A program made the position numbers and the translations under genes. Shown here in pieces: positions 19,374 through 29,447 of a stretch of DNA of 64,000 nt. The DNA lies in contig CP138355.1 in NCBI GenBank assembly GCA_033584155.1, positions 2,737,826 to 2,801,825 on the forward strand. Direction: 5' to 3'. The notes below the pieces were generated by a model. The model was given only the letters and a program-made list of their open reading frames with translations. It ran no database searches and was not told the DNA's origin. How positions within the stretch are numbered: position 1 is the first letter of the stretch; the number at the start of each line of letters is the position of its first letter. The DNA comes from Candidatus Electrothrix scaldis. Its GTDB lineage: Bacteria; Desulfobacterota; Desulfobulbia; Desulfobulbales; Desulfobulbaceae.

Positions 19374-20376
19374 GAAAGCAGCTGCACAGGCCATTGCGTC
19401 TGTCAAAAATTTCGTGCTTGCCACCCATATTCGACCGGACGGCGATGCCTTGGGCTCAACCTTCGGTTTGGCGCATATACTCATGATGATGGGCAAAGAG
19501 GTTATTTGCTATCTTGAGCAACCTGTTGCTGATGTCTACCAATTTCTGACCCCACAGATTCCAATTGAGACCGATATCTCCCGCGTTATCGCCTTTGCGA
19601 GCCAATGTGGTGATGATATCATGGGCATTGCCTTGGATTGTGGTGATTTAGGACGATTAGGGGAAAACGGAGAAGAACTGAGTAGTATCCATCCCTTTTT
19701 GGTCATTGATCATCATCAAGGGAATCAGGGCTTTGGTGATCTGCACTGGATTGAACCCCATCGTTCATCCACCGGGGAAATGGTCTATGACCTGGCGGAT
19801 GAATTAGGCGTTGCTGATCAGCTTTCACAGCAGGCCGCACAATGTCTGTACACGGCCATTGTTACGGATACCGGGTCGTTTCGTTATGACTCAACAACCG
19901 GTCATACCTTTGCTGTTGCTGGGCACTTGATTGATCGGGGGGTGACCCCGGCCTCAGTTTGTCAGCGACTGTATGATAATGCCTCCTTTGGGAGCCTACA
20001 CCTGACCCAGGCCGTTCTTGCCACGCTCCAGACCTACCTTGATCAGCAAGTTGCCGTAATTCGAGTAACACGGGAGATGTTGGCGCAGACCGGCACAACC
20101 TATGAAGATGCTGAGGGGTTGATCAATTTTCCCCGCTCTGTCAAAGAGGTCAGAGTTGCTGTTTTCCTGAAAGAAGGAGAAAAGGGAACCGATCAGATTT
20201 CGATAAGCTTACGAGCTAAGGGCGATTGTAATGTTGCCAAAGTTGCAGCTCAGTTTTCAGGCGGTGGTCATCGGAATGCAGCAGGATGTCGGATGCATGG
20301 CAAGACAATGGATGAGGCCTGTGCTTTGCTGATTCCGGCCCTTGAACAGGCTTTGCAAGAAAACGATAACAAATAA
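19366..20376 (+). CDS. nrnA: NrnA-type bifunctional oligoribonuclease/PAP phosphatase (DHH/DHHA1)
   Basis: 336 residues from GTG 19366, which overlaps the rbfA stop and has a GGAAAGAG ribosome binding site. A TTG at 19333 would extend it by 11 residues and is less likely. DHH domain: ATHIRPDGDALGS, ALDCGDLGR and the DHH motif in VIDHHQGNQ. DHHA1 domain: SGGGHRNAAG near the C-terminus. Manganese-dependent enzymes of this family degrade nanoRNA and dephosphorylate pAp. Its place between rbfA and truB is conserved in many bacteria. Confidence 0.93.
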   Translation: MSKKAAAQAIASVKNFVLATHIRPDGDALGSTFGLAHILMMMGKEVICYLEQPVADVYQFLTPQIPIETDISRVIAFASQCGDDIMGIALDCGDLGRLGENGEELSSIHPFLVIDHHQGNQGFGDLHWIEPHRSSTGEMVYDLADELGVADQLSQQAAQCLYTAIVTDTGSFRYDSTTGHTFAVAGHLIDRGVTPASVCQRLYDNASFGSLHLTQAVLATLQTYLDQQVAVIRVTREMLAQTGTTYEDAEGLINFPRSVKEVRVAVFLKEGEKGTDQISISLRAKGDCNVAKVAAQFSGGGHRNAAGCRMHGKTMDEACALLIPALEQALQENDNK

Positions 20377-20382
20377 AGAAGT

Positions 20383-21159
20383 ATGCAACAACCTGCTGCC
20401 CTACCGAAAGGGCAAGAAGCGATAACCGGGGTGTTGCTTGTTGACAAGCCGGTTGGTCAGAGCTCTTTTGCAGTGGTTAAGAAAGTTCGTTGGTTATTGG
20501 GGATAAAAAAGGTCGGGCATGCAGGGACCTTAGATCCTTTTGCCAGTGGCTTGTTGATTATCTGTGTCGGCAGACCGGCAACCCGAGAAATTGATGGTTT
20601 TATGGGCGGGCGGAAGACCTATCAGGCTGTTTTACAGTTGGGGAAGGAAACCGAAACTCAGGATCCTGAAGGAAAGGTTATATCCGAGACAGAGGTTCCC
20701 CCTTTGACGGTGGAGGAAATTGCAGCTGTCTGTAAAGAGTTTCTTGGGCCGCAAAAGCAGGCTCCACCACCGTATTCAGCAGCAAAGCATAAGGGTAAAC
20801 CGTTGTATCATTATGCCCGTCAGGGCATTACGATTCAGAAAGATCCCAAACCCATTGAAATTTTTTCCCTTCAGGTTGAGGCCTACGACCCTGTCAGCGA
20901 GCAGGTAACGATAGAGGTGACCTGTAGCAAGGGGACCTATATCAGAGTGCTGGCTGCTGATATAGGAAAAAAACTCGGATGTGGAGCCTATCTCACGGCC
21001 CTGCGTCGCACTCAAAGCGGTTGCTTTGCTGTTGATGAGGCCCTGAGTGGCGAAGAACTCTTCAGCAAAGAAAAAGATATTAGGGCCGATGCTTTAGTGA
21101 GCAGGATGCTCACTGTTGAACAGGCCCTGGAAAAGCACTCCGTCATGGAGGCTGCTTGA
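20383..21159 (+). CDS. truB: tRNA pseudouridine-55 synthase TruB
   Basis: 258 residues, six bases after nrnA. The catalytic aspartate is D51 in GHAGTLDPFASGLL. The motif VTCSKGTYIRVLAADIG marks the TruB fold. The C-terminus is short and I see no clear PUA domain, as in the shorter TruB forms. Modifies U55 in the T loop of tRNAs. Confidence 0.95.
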   Translation: MQQPAALPKGQEAITGVLLVDKPVGQSSFAVVKKVRWLLGIKKVGHAGTLDPFASGLLIICVGRPATREIDGFMGGRKTYQAVLQLGKETETQDPEGKVISETEVPPLTVEEIAAVCKEFLGPQKQAPPPYSAAKHKGKPLYHYARQGITIQKDPKPIEIFSLQVEAYDPVSEQVTIEVTCSKGTYIRVLAADIGKKLGCGAYLTALRRTQSGCFAVDEALSGEELFSKEKDIRADALVSRMLTVEQALEKHSVMEAA

Positions 21160-21318
21160 AAAAGACACGTATTTTCGCAGAATGCGGAAAGAGTGCATTG
21201 TTCCCCATATTCCTTTCCTCGGATATGGAAAACGGAGCAATTTGATTCCAGACTTTGGCGAGGCTGAGGAAGTTATGGCTTTGCCGACAGCAGAAGGACA
21301 ATATTTAGGAGATGCATA

Positions 21319-21588
21319 ATGGCACAGAGTACAGCAACAAAACAAGAGATTATCGAAAAATTCGCAACCCACGAAGGTGATACCGGTTCCCCTGAGGTAC
21401 AGATTGCGCTGATTTCAGATCGTATTACCTATCTGACGGATCATTTCAAGACCCATGCAAAGGACCATCACTCACGTCGTGGTCTGCTGAAGCTGGTTGG
21501 TCAGCGTCGTAGCCTCTTGCAATACCTGAAGAAGAAAGATATCAATCGTTATCGTACCCTGATTCAGACTCTGGGTATCAGGAAGTAA
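21319..21588 (+). CDS. rpsO: 30S ribosomal protein S15
   Basis: 89 residues, the standard length. Contains [16 protein letters not shown] and [19 protein letters not shown]. The start is preceded by AGGAGATGCATA. The 159-base gap after truB could hold an S15 autoregulatory leader, but I could not assign a known fold. Confidence 0.97.
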   Translation: MAQSTATKQEIIEKFATHEGDTGSPEVQIALISDRITYLTDHFKTHAKDHHSRRGLLKLVGQRRSLLQYLKKKDINRYRTLIQTLGIRK

Positions 21589-21620
21589 GTTTCCTGTGGT
21601 TTTTTTGATGCAGTAAATAG

Positions 21621-21663
21621 AATTTTCCTGTTATACAGTCCTTGTGTAACAGGAAAATTTTTA
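21621..21663 (+). terminator. Intrinsic terminator after rpsO
   Basis: Stem of 13 bases (AATTTTCCTGTTA with TAACAGGAAAATT) and a 13-base loop, then a short T run. It separates rpsO from the accessory cassette and the pnp gene beyond it. Confidence 0.8.
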
Positions 21664-21712
21664 TATTTGCTGTACACGTATCGGAAAATGAAGTCAACCT
21701 GGTACTGATTCA

Positions 21713-22528
21713 TTGACCCGTATTGTTTTTTGGAATGTAAATAACAGAGACTTGACGGATGCAGTGTGCGCCTTGGCAGTCTCAACAGCGGCTGATGTTC
21801 TTATTCTGAATGAAAATACGGTTTCCTCTTCTGCAACTCTTCACGCCTTGCAACGTAGCGTATCTGCTGATTTCTATTGTCCGACATTTAATTCTGAAAA
21901 GCGGTTCCATTGTTTCTGCCGCAATGCGTCACTTGATGTGTCCGAGATACACGAAGGATTTCGGACAAGTGTTAGAAAATTCAGGCTTGGTCATCAGAGA
22001 ATATTGCTGGTTTTGGTACATGGTCTTGATGTACGAAATTATGATTCCAATAAACGCTTATTGTTTACAGCCAAACTCGCTGATGAGATAAAGTTCATCA
22101 AAGAAGACAAGAAAAATAATAAGTTGGTTTTGCTTGGCGACTTCAATATGAATCCCTCTGATGATGGAATGAATGAAGCCGAAGGGTTAAACGCCATGAT
22201 GACGAAAGCATGTGCGGAAAAGAGAACTCGGGGGTATCTCACAAAAGATTACGATTTATATTACAATCCTATGTGGAGTCTTTTTGGTGACAATACAAAG
22301 GGGCCAGCCGGAACTATATATAACTCCAAAAGTCGTCAAGGTCCGTATGGTTGGAGTATATTCGATCAGGTTATCTTGCATCATTCGCTTATCCCCTTTT
22401 TTCAAGATGTGGAGATCGTCACCAAGGCAGGAAACCATTCCTTAATGGACAAGAATGGTCATCCAGACGCAAAGAATGCCTCGGATCATTTTCCAATTAT
22501 TGTCGATTTTCATGGAGGTCAACAATGA
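21713..22528 (+). CDS. Endonuclease/exonuclease/phosphatase (EEP) superfamily hydrolase
   Basis: 271 residues with a TTG start and no obvious ribosome binding site. The EEP metal and phosphate residues appear in the expected order: FWNVNN (N9/N10), LNEN (E34), LLGDFNMNPSDD (D144, N146), FDQ (D219) and the closing ASDHFPI (D259, H260). All key residues are present, so an active Mg-dependent phosphodiesterase or nuclease is likely; the substrate is unknown. The stop overlaps the next start by four bases (ATGA), so it is coupled with the 169-residue partner. The pair interrupts the normal rpsO-pnp arrangement, which marks it as accessory. Confidence 0.85.
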   Translation: MTRIVFWNVNNRDLTDAVCALAVSTAADVLILNENTVSSSATLHALQRSVSADFYCPTFNSEKRFHCFCRNASLDVSEIHEGFRTSVRKFRLGHQRILLVLVHGLDVRNYDSNKRLLFTAKLADEIKFIKEDKKNNKLVLLGDFNMNPSDDGMNEAEGLNAMMTKACAEKRTRGYLTKDYDLYYNPMWSLFGDNTKGPAGTIYNSKSRQGPYGWSIFDQVILHHSLIPFFQDVEIVTKAGNHSLMDKNGHPDAKNASDHFPIIVDFHGGQQ

Positions 22529-23034
22529 GTAGTTTTTGGCCGGAGGGTTTGTCAGTTAGTGATACACAATCACCGTATGAAATTTTGGAAAGTGCAAAGG
22601 AAGAGTGGGAAACTGCCAGCGATGGTGTCCTTACTCTTGTGTTGCAGGAATCTGAGCCTAAGGACGGCATCGAAACAATAACTGTTCATGCGAAGCATAT
22701 CCCTAGTAATCGTACCTCGACACTTTTTTCCGTAGCACATCGCCAGAAAGAGTTCTATCCTATTACAATTCAACCTAGAGAAAAGGAAGAACTTCCAGAT
22801 ATACTTAAAAAATCATATTACCAACCAGGAGCTGGAATAGGTGGAGTAGTTTTGGCTACAATTAGGGAGGGAAAGACGGTTACAAACAAATGGGTTTCCG
22901 ATACGCCATCAGAATTTCGTCAAAAATTGGCCGAAGCCTTTAATCTTTCCGTTGTGAAATCTGCTGTATTGAATCTGATATCCTCCCGAGGTGCGTTAGT
23001 GAAGGATGATAACGATATACAAAATAAAGTGTGA
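22525..23034 (+). CDS. Unknown partner of the EEP hydrolase
   Basis: 169 residues from ATG 22525 with GGAGG eight bases upstream. I do not recognise a family. The protein is soluble, with an acidic N-terminal third and a central strand-rich segment (ETITVHAKHIPS, then TSTLFSVAHRQKE). A glycine-rich stretch (YYQPGAGIGGVVLATI) and a helical C-terminus (SEFRQKLAEAFNLSVV) follow. There are no membrane helices and no obvious catalytic motif. The four-base overlap with the EEP gene suggests a fixed stoichiometry or a regulator/immunity role; this is inference. Confidence 0.75.
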   Translation: MSSFWPEGLSVSDTQSPYEILESAKEEWETASDGVLTLVLQESEPKDGIETITVHAKHIPSNRTSTLFSVAHRQKEFYPITIQPREKEELPDILKKSYYQPGAGIGGVVLATIREGKTVTNKWVSDTPSEFRQKLAEAFNLSVVKSAVLNLISSRGALVKDDNDIQNKV

Positions 23035-23060
23035 CCGTTTTGCGTGGGGGGATATAAAAT

Positions 23061-23336
23061 ATGCAAGAACGAACAATTAACATTTCTTTTCCGATAAAAG
23101 AGAATATCCTCTTATCTATTAAAGAGAGTAAAAAAGAATTCACCGATGAAATTCTTTATTTATCTGCCTTATATTTTTATAGAAAAAAGAGATTGTCATT
23201 AGGTAAAGCAGCAGAACTTGCAGGGTATAGTAGGTTGGGATTTATTGAGAAGTTGCAGAGGGAAAAGGAACATGTTTTTGATTATGATGAAGACGAGATT
23301 GATGAAATTTTTGAAGATGCTCTAAAAATTATATGA
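23061..23336 (+). CDS. UPF0175-family antitoxin
   Basis: 91 residues. The family core is seen as LYFYRKKRLSLGKAAELAGYSRLGFIEKL, a short helix-turn-helix-like segment in an otherwise strand-then-helix small protein. The C-terminus is very acidic (DYDEDEIDEIFED), typical of an antitoxin tail. It overlaps the following PIN-like gene by four bases. Inferred to neutralise that protein and to autoregulate the pair. Confidence 0.85.
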   Translation: MQERTINISFPIKENILLSIKESKKEFTDEILYLSALYFYRKKRLSLGKAAELAGYSRLGFIEKLQREKEHVFDYDEDEIDEIFEDALKII

Positions 23337-23809
23337 AAATTGTTTCAAACGCAACTCCAATCATTTCTTTGAGTTCGATCAATAGGATCGATATTCTGCA
23401 ACAAATCTTCGGTAAGGTAGTTGTTAGTCAAGCTGTTTATAACGAGGTTAAAGCAAAAAGACGTTACGGATACGATGATATCGATTCTCCGTTTATAGAA
23501 GTTACGTCAATTCAAGGTGTAGCGTACAGAGATCTCTTGCTCAGTCAGCTGGATGTTGGCGAGGCAGAGACAATTATTCTTGCGAAAGAAATTCATGCTG
23601 ATTTTGTGATCATTGATGAAAATATCGGCTACAGGATCGCAAAAAATTCAAACTTGCAGGTCATTCGAACGCTTTCTATCCTTTTGAAAGCGAAAGAAAA
23701 AGGGGTAATACCGGCAATAAAACCCTTGCTTGACGAAATGATAGCAAAGGGAAGGTGGTATTCAAAAAATGTCTATGAAACCTGCCTGCGCAAGTGCAAT
23801 GAGTTATAG
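23333..23809 (+). CDS. DUF3368-family PIN-like toxin
   Basis: 158 residues. Starts with the DUF3368 signature (VSNATPIISLSSI), where the first PIN acidic residue is replaced by asparagine as is common in this family. Then LDVGEAETIILAKE and ADFVIIDENIGYRIAKN provide the other acidic positions. Predicted RNase toxin of a type II toxin-antitoxin pair with the upstream UPF0175 protein. It is the last gene of the cassette before pnp. Confidence 0.85.
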   Translation: MKIVSNATPIISLSSINRIDILQQIFGKVVVSQAVYNEVKAKRRYGYDDIDSPFIEVTSIQGVAYRDLLLSQLDVGEAETIILAKEIHADFVIIDENIGYRIAKNSNLQVIRTLSILLKAKEKGVIPAIKPLLDEMIAKGRWYSKNVYETCLRKCNEL

Positions 23810-23938
23810 AAATATCAACAAACAATAATAATAAGATCCGACAGGCGGGTCTGAGAAGAAACACTGTCCTGAGCAGCGAACAGCGTTGTTCAAACAAATA
23901 TTAGTGCAGCCGGGACAGCTGAACGCAAAGGAGTTTGC

Positions 23939-26026
23939 ATGTATACAAAGAAAGAAGTCGAGATCGGAGGACGTACTCTGTCCTTTGAGACCGGCAAGAT
24001 GGCAAAACAGACCAGTGGTTCCGTTGTGGTGAGCTGCGGTGAGACTATGGTACTTGTGACTGTGGTTGCTGAAAAAGGTGCCAAAGACGTTGGCTTCCTG
24101 CCCTTGACCATCGAATACCAGGAGCGAATGTATGCTGCCGGACGCATTCCGGGCAATTATTTTCGTCGCGAAATTGGTCGTCCTTCGGAAAAAGAGGTAT
24201 TGACCTGCCGACTCATCGACCGTCCTTTGCGTCCGCTTTTTCCCAAGGGATATATGTCTGAGACCCAGCTGATCGCCACAGTTTTTTCAGCAGATCAGGA
24301 GCTTGATCCAGATATTCTGGCCATGAATGGAGCTTCTTTTGCGCTGACCCTTTCTGATGTACCTTGGGAAGGTCCTGTAGCAGCAGCCAGAGTGGGATAC
24401 ATCGATGGAGAGTATGTCCTGAATCCAACTGTGACCCAGCTGGAAAAATCCGCTATGAATCTGATTGTTGCCGGAACCGAGTCTGCTGTGGTTATGGTGG
24501 AAGGACGCACTGGTGAGCTGAGCGAGGACGTGGTCCTTGAAGCGATTTTTTTCGCCCATCAGGAAATTCAGCCGCTTATTGCGCTCCAGAAGGTTTTGCG
24601 GGAAGAAGTAGGAAAAGAAAAACGTGAAGTTATTGTTCCTCAGGTGAACGAGCCTCTGAAGGCCAAGGTGGAAGAGCTGGCGGCTGCTGGCATGGAAGAG
24701 CTGGTCACTATTGCTGGTAAAATAGAGCGCAATGCCCGTTATGACAAGCTGAAAGATGAGGTGCTGGCAGGCCTTGATGAGGAACTGTACGAGAGCGAAG
24801 GCGAGGTGTTTAATCTCCTGGGCACATATAAGAAAAATGTCATGCGGGATAGAATCGTCAGTAAGGGTTTGCGTCTGGATGGGCGGAAGTTTGATGAGGT
24901 TCGCCCTATCGACTGTGAGGTCGGTATCCTGCCTAAGGCACACGGATCTGCGCTCTTTACCCGTGGTGAGACCCAGGCAATGGTCATCAGTACTTTAGGA
25001 TCTGAGCGTGATGAGTTGCATGTGGAAGGTCTGACTGGTGATAACTATCGCCGTTTTATGCTTCATTATAATTTCCCTCCATTCTGCGTGGGAGAAGCTC
25101 GCATGATGCGTGGCCCCAGCCGTCGCGATATCGGACATGGTACGCTGGGTCGTCGTGGCGTTGAGGCTGTGTTGCCGGATCCTGCAGACTTTCCTTACAC
25201 CATCCGGATAGCCTCTGAGATTCTGGAATCCAACGGTTCTTCTTCTATGGCAACTGTCTGCGGTGCAAGTCTTGCCCTGATGGATGCCGGTGTGCCGATT
25301 AAGGCGCCGGTTTCTGGTGTTGCTATGGGTCTGATCAAAGAAGGAGACAAGGTTGTTGTCCTGACCGATATTCTTGGTGATGAGGATCATCTCGGCGATA
25401 TGGACTTCAAGGTCGTAGGAACGGCTGATGGAATCTCCTCGCTTCAGATGGATATCAAAATTGATGGCGTAGATCGGGAGATTATGGGCAGCGCCTTGGC
25501 ACAGGCTAAAGCGGGCCGTCTCCATATCCTCGGAAAAATGGAAGAGGCTATCGGTATTCCACGCCAGAACGTTGCTGATCATGCGCCCAAATATGTCACC
25601 ATAAAGATCAATCAGGATAAGATTCGTGACATCATCGGCCCAGGAGGTAAGGTTATTCGCGAGATGACGGCAGAGTTTGATTCCAAGATTGATGTAGATG
25701 ATGACGGGACCATTAAGATTTTCTCTAAGAGCACAGAGTCGGCAGAAGCGCTGGTTGCCCATATTGAGGGCATGACCGCTATGCCGGAAATTGGCAAGGT
25801 CTATAATGGTCTGGTCAAGACCATTAAGGATTTCGGAGCATTCGTGGAGATCCTTCCCGGTACAGACGGTATGGTCCATATCTCTGAGCTGTCTGCGGAA
25901 CGAGTCAATAAGGTAACGGATGTCCTGCAGGAAGGCGAGCGGGTCAAAGTGAAGGTCATTGATATTGACGGACGTGGACGTATCCGCCTGAGCCGTAAGG
26001 CTGCCCTGGAAGAAAGCAAGGAATAA
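23939..26026 (+). CDS. pnp: Polyribonucleotide nucleotidyltransferase (PNPase)
   Basis: 695 residues, full length, with AAGGAG upstream of ATG. Two RNase-PH domains are joined by a helical domain. The catalytic core [12 protein letters not shown] is in the second, with GDRxx-like [16 protein letters not shown] ahead of it. The KH domain has [13 protein letters not shown], and an S1 domain ([18 protein letters not shown]) closes the protein. Phosphorolytic 3'-5' exoribonuclease of the degradosome. In most relatives it directly follows rpsO; here the EEP and toxin-antitoxin cassette lies between. Confidence 0.97.
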   Translation: MYTKKEVEIGGRTLSFETGKMAKQTSGSVVVSCGETMVLVTVVAEKGAKDVGFLPLTIEYQERMYAAGRIPGNYFRREIGRPSEKEVLTCRLIDRPLRPLFPKGYMSETQLIATVFSADQELDPDILAMNGASFALTLSDVPWEGPVAAARVGYIDGEYVLNPTVTQLEKSAMNLIVAGTESAVVMVEGRTGELSEDVVLEAIFFAHQEIQPLIALQKVLREEVGKEKREVIVPQVNEPLKAKVEELAAAGMEELVTIAGKIERNARYDKLKDEVLAGLDEELYESEGEVFNLLGTYKKNVMRDRIVSKGLRLDGRKFDEVRPIDCEVGILPKAHGSALFTRGETQAMVISTLGSERDELHVEGLTGDNYRRFMLHYNFPPFCVGEARMMRGPSRRDIGHGTLGRRGVEAVLPDPADFPYTIRIASEILESNGSSSMATVCGASLALMDAGVPIKAPVSGVAMGLIKEGDKVVVLTDILGDEDHLGDMDFKVVGTADGISSLQMDIKIDGVDREIMGSALAQAKAGRLHILGKMEEAIGIPRQNVADHAPKYVTIKINQDKIRDIIGPGGKVIREMTAEFDSKIDVDDDGTIKIFSKSTESAEALVAHIEGMTAMPEIGKVYNGLVKTIKDFGAFVEILPGTDGMVHISELSAERVNKVTDVLQEGERVKVKVIDIDGRGRIRLSRKAALEESKE

Positions 26027-26061
26027 TTTGGGCGCCTGACAAAGGCTGAAAAAGAAAGACT

Positions 26062-26089
26062 ACCATCACTATAAATTCCTGGTGATGGT
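26062..26089. terminator. Possible hairpin after pnp
   Basis: Eight-base perfect stem (ACCATCAC with GTGATGGT), 12-base loop and no T tract. It lies between the convergent pnp and regulator genes and could mark a 3' end. Confidence 0.35.
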
Positions 26090-26216
26090 GATCTTGAGAG
26101 GTTCTTTATCCGCTGGCTTTTTCCTGTGTATCGTGCAGAGCGCACATATCGCAGGATAAGAGCAGCGGATTTTTTTTGAATCCCGAATCCTTTTGTAGAG
26201 AGGTCGGCCTTCCGGC

Positions 26217-27527
26217 TCAGTTTAACTCACGAGCAGCAAGAGGAACGATTTTTGTCAGCTGCATTCTGGTCAAGGCCTGATTTCCGTCCTTATCCAGAAC
26301 GGCAATAAGATGAAAAGGGACAACAGATTCCGATCCCGAGCCGCACAAGATAATGATACATTCATTGGTTTTGAGGACCAGCTCCGTACAGGTATGAACC
26401 CCTAAACTCTCAGCTGTTTCCTGGGCAGAGCGAAAGACATCGTTAAACACGGCACCGATACTGGCAATGTCAATATGTGCATCAAGGCAATCTGAAGCAA
26501 TGGTCTCGCCAGTAAAGTCCATTATGCCTGCTCCCTTATATCCCTTGATGCTGCGGAGTTTTGTCAAGAGCGATTCCAGAGAGCTGGTGCAGCCCGTTGT
26601 GGAACAGACGGCCATTGTTGGAATAAAGACGTCCTCTTTGGGTATGACAGGCTCTTGTTCTTGTTGAGGAGAGGGCATGATAACGGGCTCGTCATCGGTG
26701 TGATGAAGCGAATCAGTGTCGAGCTCGTCCAGCTCATCTTCGTCGTCTTCATCATCCTTGACGGATTGGCGCCAGTCCGTTTCAAAGGCCCGTTGTTTGT
26801 TTTCATCATCGCTGTAGTCACGAGGCGGGAGCTCCAGACTTTCTCCCTGCTTGACCTCGTCTTTCAGCTTCATGGCGTCCATAATAATGGACATGAGTTC
26901 TGATTTTATTCTTCGGCGGATTTCCAGCTTAGGGAGCGCCTTGATTTTAAAGCTGACATTATCCATAGCAATCAGGCGACATGCCGCCTCATATTCCTGG
27001 AGATCTCCGTATTCAGCGTCGTAGAGTTTGCCCTGATGAATATAGAGTAAGCCTTTGTTTTTTGGTGATGTTCCTACCTCCAACAGGCAGGTCTTTTCAT
27101 CCATCTCTAAGAGCTGTAAGAACGATCCTACGGAAACTCCTTTCAAATTGCCGCTCGCAATATCCTCATTCAGGATATTGGTAACGATCTTCACCAACTG
27201 TTTTACCCGAATCGGTTTGAGTAAAATTTCCCGTACCCGGCCTTCAAGCGCGGCTACTTTTTCTTCATCTTTACACCCTGTAATAACAACGATAGGGATA
27301 TTTGGATGAAAATTTTCTATATACTCAATAAGATGCCAGCCGTTGATGTCGCCAGGCATAATGAGGTCCGTAACCAGTAAAGAGATCTCCACCTGGCTCA
27401 ATATTTCAACCGCCTCTTTACCATTACTGGCATATACGGGGGTGAAAAAATCACCGTAACCTTTAAGCTGCTCTTCGAGGAGAGCGAGTGCGAACAGATC
27501 ATCATCAACGATCAGTATATCGTACAT
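26217..27527 (-). CDS. Response regulator with PATAN (DUF4388) and roadblock/LC7 domains
   Basis: 436 residues with a strong ribosome binding site (AAGGAG). REC domain (1-120): acidic pocket VDDD (8-10), phospho-acceptor D54 in [10 protein letters not shown]83 and K104. The next segment (about 125-235) matches PATAN/DUF4388 ([18 protein letters not shown]). An acidic, proline-rich linker (about 245-300) follows, then a roadblock/LC7 domain (about 310-430; [18 protein letters not shown]). Such proteins link phospho-signalling to small GTPases of the MglA type or to motility and polarity; no kinase or GTPase gene is nearby. Convergent with pnp. Confidence 0.85.
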   Translation of the reverse strand: MYDILIVDDDLFALALLEEQLKGYGDFFTPVYASNGKEAVEILSQVEISLLVTDLIMPGDINGWHLIEYIENFHPNIPIVVITGCKDEEKVAALEGRVREILLKPIRVKQLVKIVTNILNEDIASGNLKGVSVGSFLQLLEMDEKTCLLEVGTSPKNKGLLYIHQGKLYDAEYGDLQEYEAACRLIAMDNVSFKIKALPKLEIRRRIKSELMSIIMDAMKLKDEVKQGESLELPPRDYSDDENKQRAFETDWRQSVKDDEDDEDELDELDTDSLHHTDDEPVIMPSPQQEQEPVIPKEDVFIPTMAVCSTTGCTSSLESLLTKLRSIKGYKGAGIMDFTGETIASDCLDAHIDIASIGAVFNDVFRSAQETAESLGVHTCTELVLKTNECIIILCGSGSESVVPFHLIAVLDKDGNQALTRMQLTKIVPLAARELN

Positions 27528-28052
27528 TTTTGTCTCCTTATCTCAATAAAATCAGATTGTTGCTTTTTCTGATTTTTTGATTGAATACCGCGCGGACCGA
27601 TTGAGTGATGAAGAGTTCTGTTCTCATAACCTGCTTTTCAATACGTTGATCAGCTGTGTAACGGGAGATTGCTGATAGGGTAATTCTATGGTAGGATTTT
27701 CGGCTGAGAGATAACTCACTTGACCCTATCCTGTAACCTGCTCATTTTTCTGAGCCATCCCCGTCTTGAGTACCCGAAGAGAAACCGGAGAAGTGCGCAG
27801 AGGTATTCTCTTTCTTGTCCGCTTTTAGAATTCATTATTAATTTAGTAGGGCTATCTAAACGACTATCACAGAAAAAAATGACAAGCAAATACATTTTTT
27901 GGCGACCAGGTGGGAAAGGTTCTTCTTTTAGGAGTAAAAGTAAGTTGTATCATTATGTTACATGTTGATTGTGGTGTTCGGGAAAAGCACGAGCTTTTCC
28001 TGGGCAAAGAGAAGGTAAGAATAGGAATAAAACAGGATAATGGAGAAAAATT
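27528..28052. other. Intergenic region between regulator and serA
   Basis: Divergent spacer of 525 bases. It contains the hairpin described at 27981-28000. I could not fix promoters for either gene and see no small gene or known riboswitch. Confidence 0.4.
27981..28000 (+). promoter_or_regulatory. Perfect hairpin in the serA leader
   Basis: Eight-base perfect stem GGAAAAGC with GCTTTTCC around the tetraloop ACGA, 53 bases before the serA start. There is no T tract, so it is not a classical terminator. It may be a leader structure. Confidence 0.35.
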
Positions 28053-29252
28053 ATGACGACCTGTCCCATTGCGGTATTGAATGCTGTTGCTTCTGAAGGA
28101 CTGGAGCTTTTTGGTGAGAACTATCAGCTGCACGCTGAGGCAAAAGAAGCCTTAGGACTTGTGGTGCGGAGCTCGCCGGTTAATCTGGACGACTTTCCAA
28201 ACCTTGTTGCCATTGCCCGGGCCGGGGCCGGGGTGAATAATATCCCGATAGATGAGGCCTCGGACAGGGGGATATGTGTGTTCAATACCCCTGGTGCCAA
28301 TGCCAATGCGGTTGTGGAACTCCTTTTTACCATGCTGGGTATTTCCCTGCGTAACGTCAAAGACGGCATGACCTTTTGCGAAGGCCTGGAGGGCGATGAT
28401 GAGGAAAAACTCAATGCCGAGGTCGAGGCGAGGAAAAAGGGTTTTAAGGGCATGGAAATGTCCGGCAAGACCTTAGGGGTCATCGGGTTGGGCCAGATTG
28501 GTGTGCGGGTAGCGAACATGGGCATCCACCATAATATGCGGGTGATCGGCTATGATCCCTATCCGGTTATGGATAATATTCATGATTTGTTACCGGACGT
28601 GGAGCTGGCCAAGGCGCGGCGTAATCTCTTGGCCCTGTCGGATTTTGTGTCTTTGCATGTACCTCTGAACAAAAATACCAAGGGCTTGGTAAATGATGAA
28701 TTCATCGATTTTATGAAAGAGGATGCTCTGCTCTTTAACTATGCCCGTGGTCCGGTGGTGGATGAGGATGCAGTGCTCAAGGCCCTTGATAGCGGCAGGA
28801 TTGCAGGCCATATTTCTGATTTTCCTTCAGCCAAGCTGATTAAGCATGACAAGGTTATCCTGACCCCTCATCTCGGTGCCTCGACTGCGGAGTCAGAAGA
28901 AAATTGCGCCTGCATGGCGGTGAAAGAGCTGAAAGATTATCTGGAATACGGCAATATCACCCATAGTGTGAATTTCCCCAACGTGGAGAGCATTCCTACC
29001 GTCTTGGTGCATACCCGCTTGATTGTGATTAATAAGGATACGCCGGGTATGATCGGTTTGATGAGTAATATTCTCGGTAAGCATGGTATCAATATCATGA
29101 GCTACACCAATAAGAGTAACGGCACAATGGGTTATAATATTATTGATACGGCAACGGCGGTGTCGCCGGAGGTGTGTCAGGAGATTGAGGGGGTTGAGGG
29201 GGTGATCAGGACCCGGGTGATTCCGTTGAAGAATGGGAGAGGGGAGGAGTAA
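28053..29252 (+). CDS. serA: D-3-phosphoglycerate dehydrogenase
   Basis: 399 residues. First step of serine synthesis: oxidation of 3-phosphoglycerate with NAD. The nucleotide-binding motif is VIGLGQIG (G145, G147, G150). The catalytic arginine lies in RAGAGVNNI (early) and in NYARGPVVDED; the catalytic histidine is in TPHLGAST. An ACT domain (about 325-395, VINKDTPGMIGLMSNIL) provides serine feedback control. Ribosome binding site GGAG at good distance. Of the shorter ACT-containing type, without the intervening ASB domain. Confidence 0.93.
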   Translation: MTTCPIAVLNAVASEGLELFGENYQLHAEAKEALGLVVRSSPVNLDDFPNLVAIARAGAGVNNIPIDEASDRGICVFNTPGANANAVVELLFTMLGISLRNVKDGMTFCEGLEGDDEEKLNAEVEARKKGFKGMEMSGKTLGVIGLGQIGVRVANMGIHHNMRVIGYDPYPVMDNIHDLLPDVELAKARRNLLALSDFVSLHVPLNKNTKGLVNDEFIDFMKEDALLFNYARGPVVDEDAVLKALDSGRIAGHISDFPSAKLIKHDKVILTPHLGASTAESEENCACMAVKELKDYLEYGNITHSVNFPNVESIPTVLVHTRLIVINKDTPGMIGLMSNILGKHGINIMSYTNKSNGTMGYNIIDTATAVSPEVCQEIEGVEGVIRTRVIPLKNGRGEE

Positions 29253-29447
29253 CCACGGCCAAGGCTTGCTGCCCGCTTTGTTATTTATGATGATAAATCG
29301 GGCGGTTTGTGTTCTGATAGGATGGTATTTGCTTATTGGTAGATTGGAGTCCGTGGACCATTTACTCGTCCGCTTGCTGGAGATTGAGCAGAATAAACTA
29401 ATATTTTCCGACCTAAATTGGTCGAAAAAGATATAGGAGGTAGTGTC

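Noticed and set aside
22351-22524. Long upstream extension of the EEP partner gene
   Set aside because: The extension lies inside the EEP coding sequence. ATG at 22525 has GGAGG and the usual four-base overlap.
23824-23845. Terminator between the toxin gene and pnp
   Set aside because: A seven-base stem (AGATCCG with CGGGTCT) is present but there is no T tract, and pnp may be read through.
29233-29436. 67-codon frame overlapping the end of serA
   Set aside because: Overlaps serA, has no good ribosome binding site, and the next gene at 29448 has a strong one.
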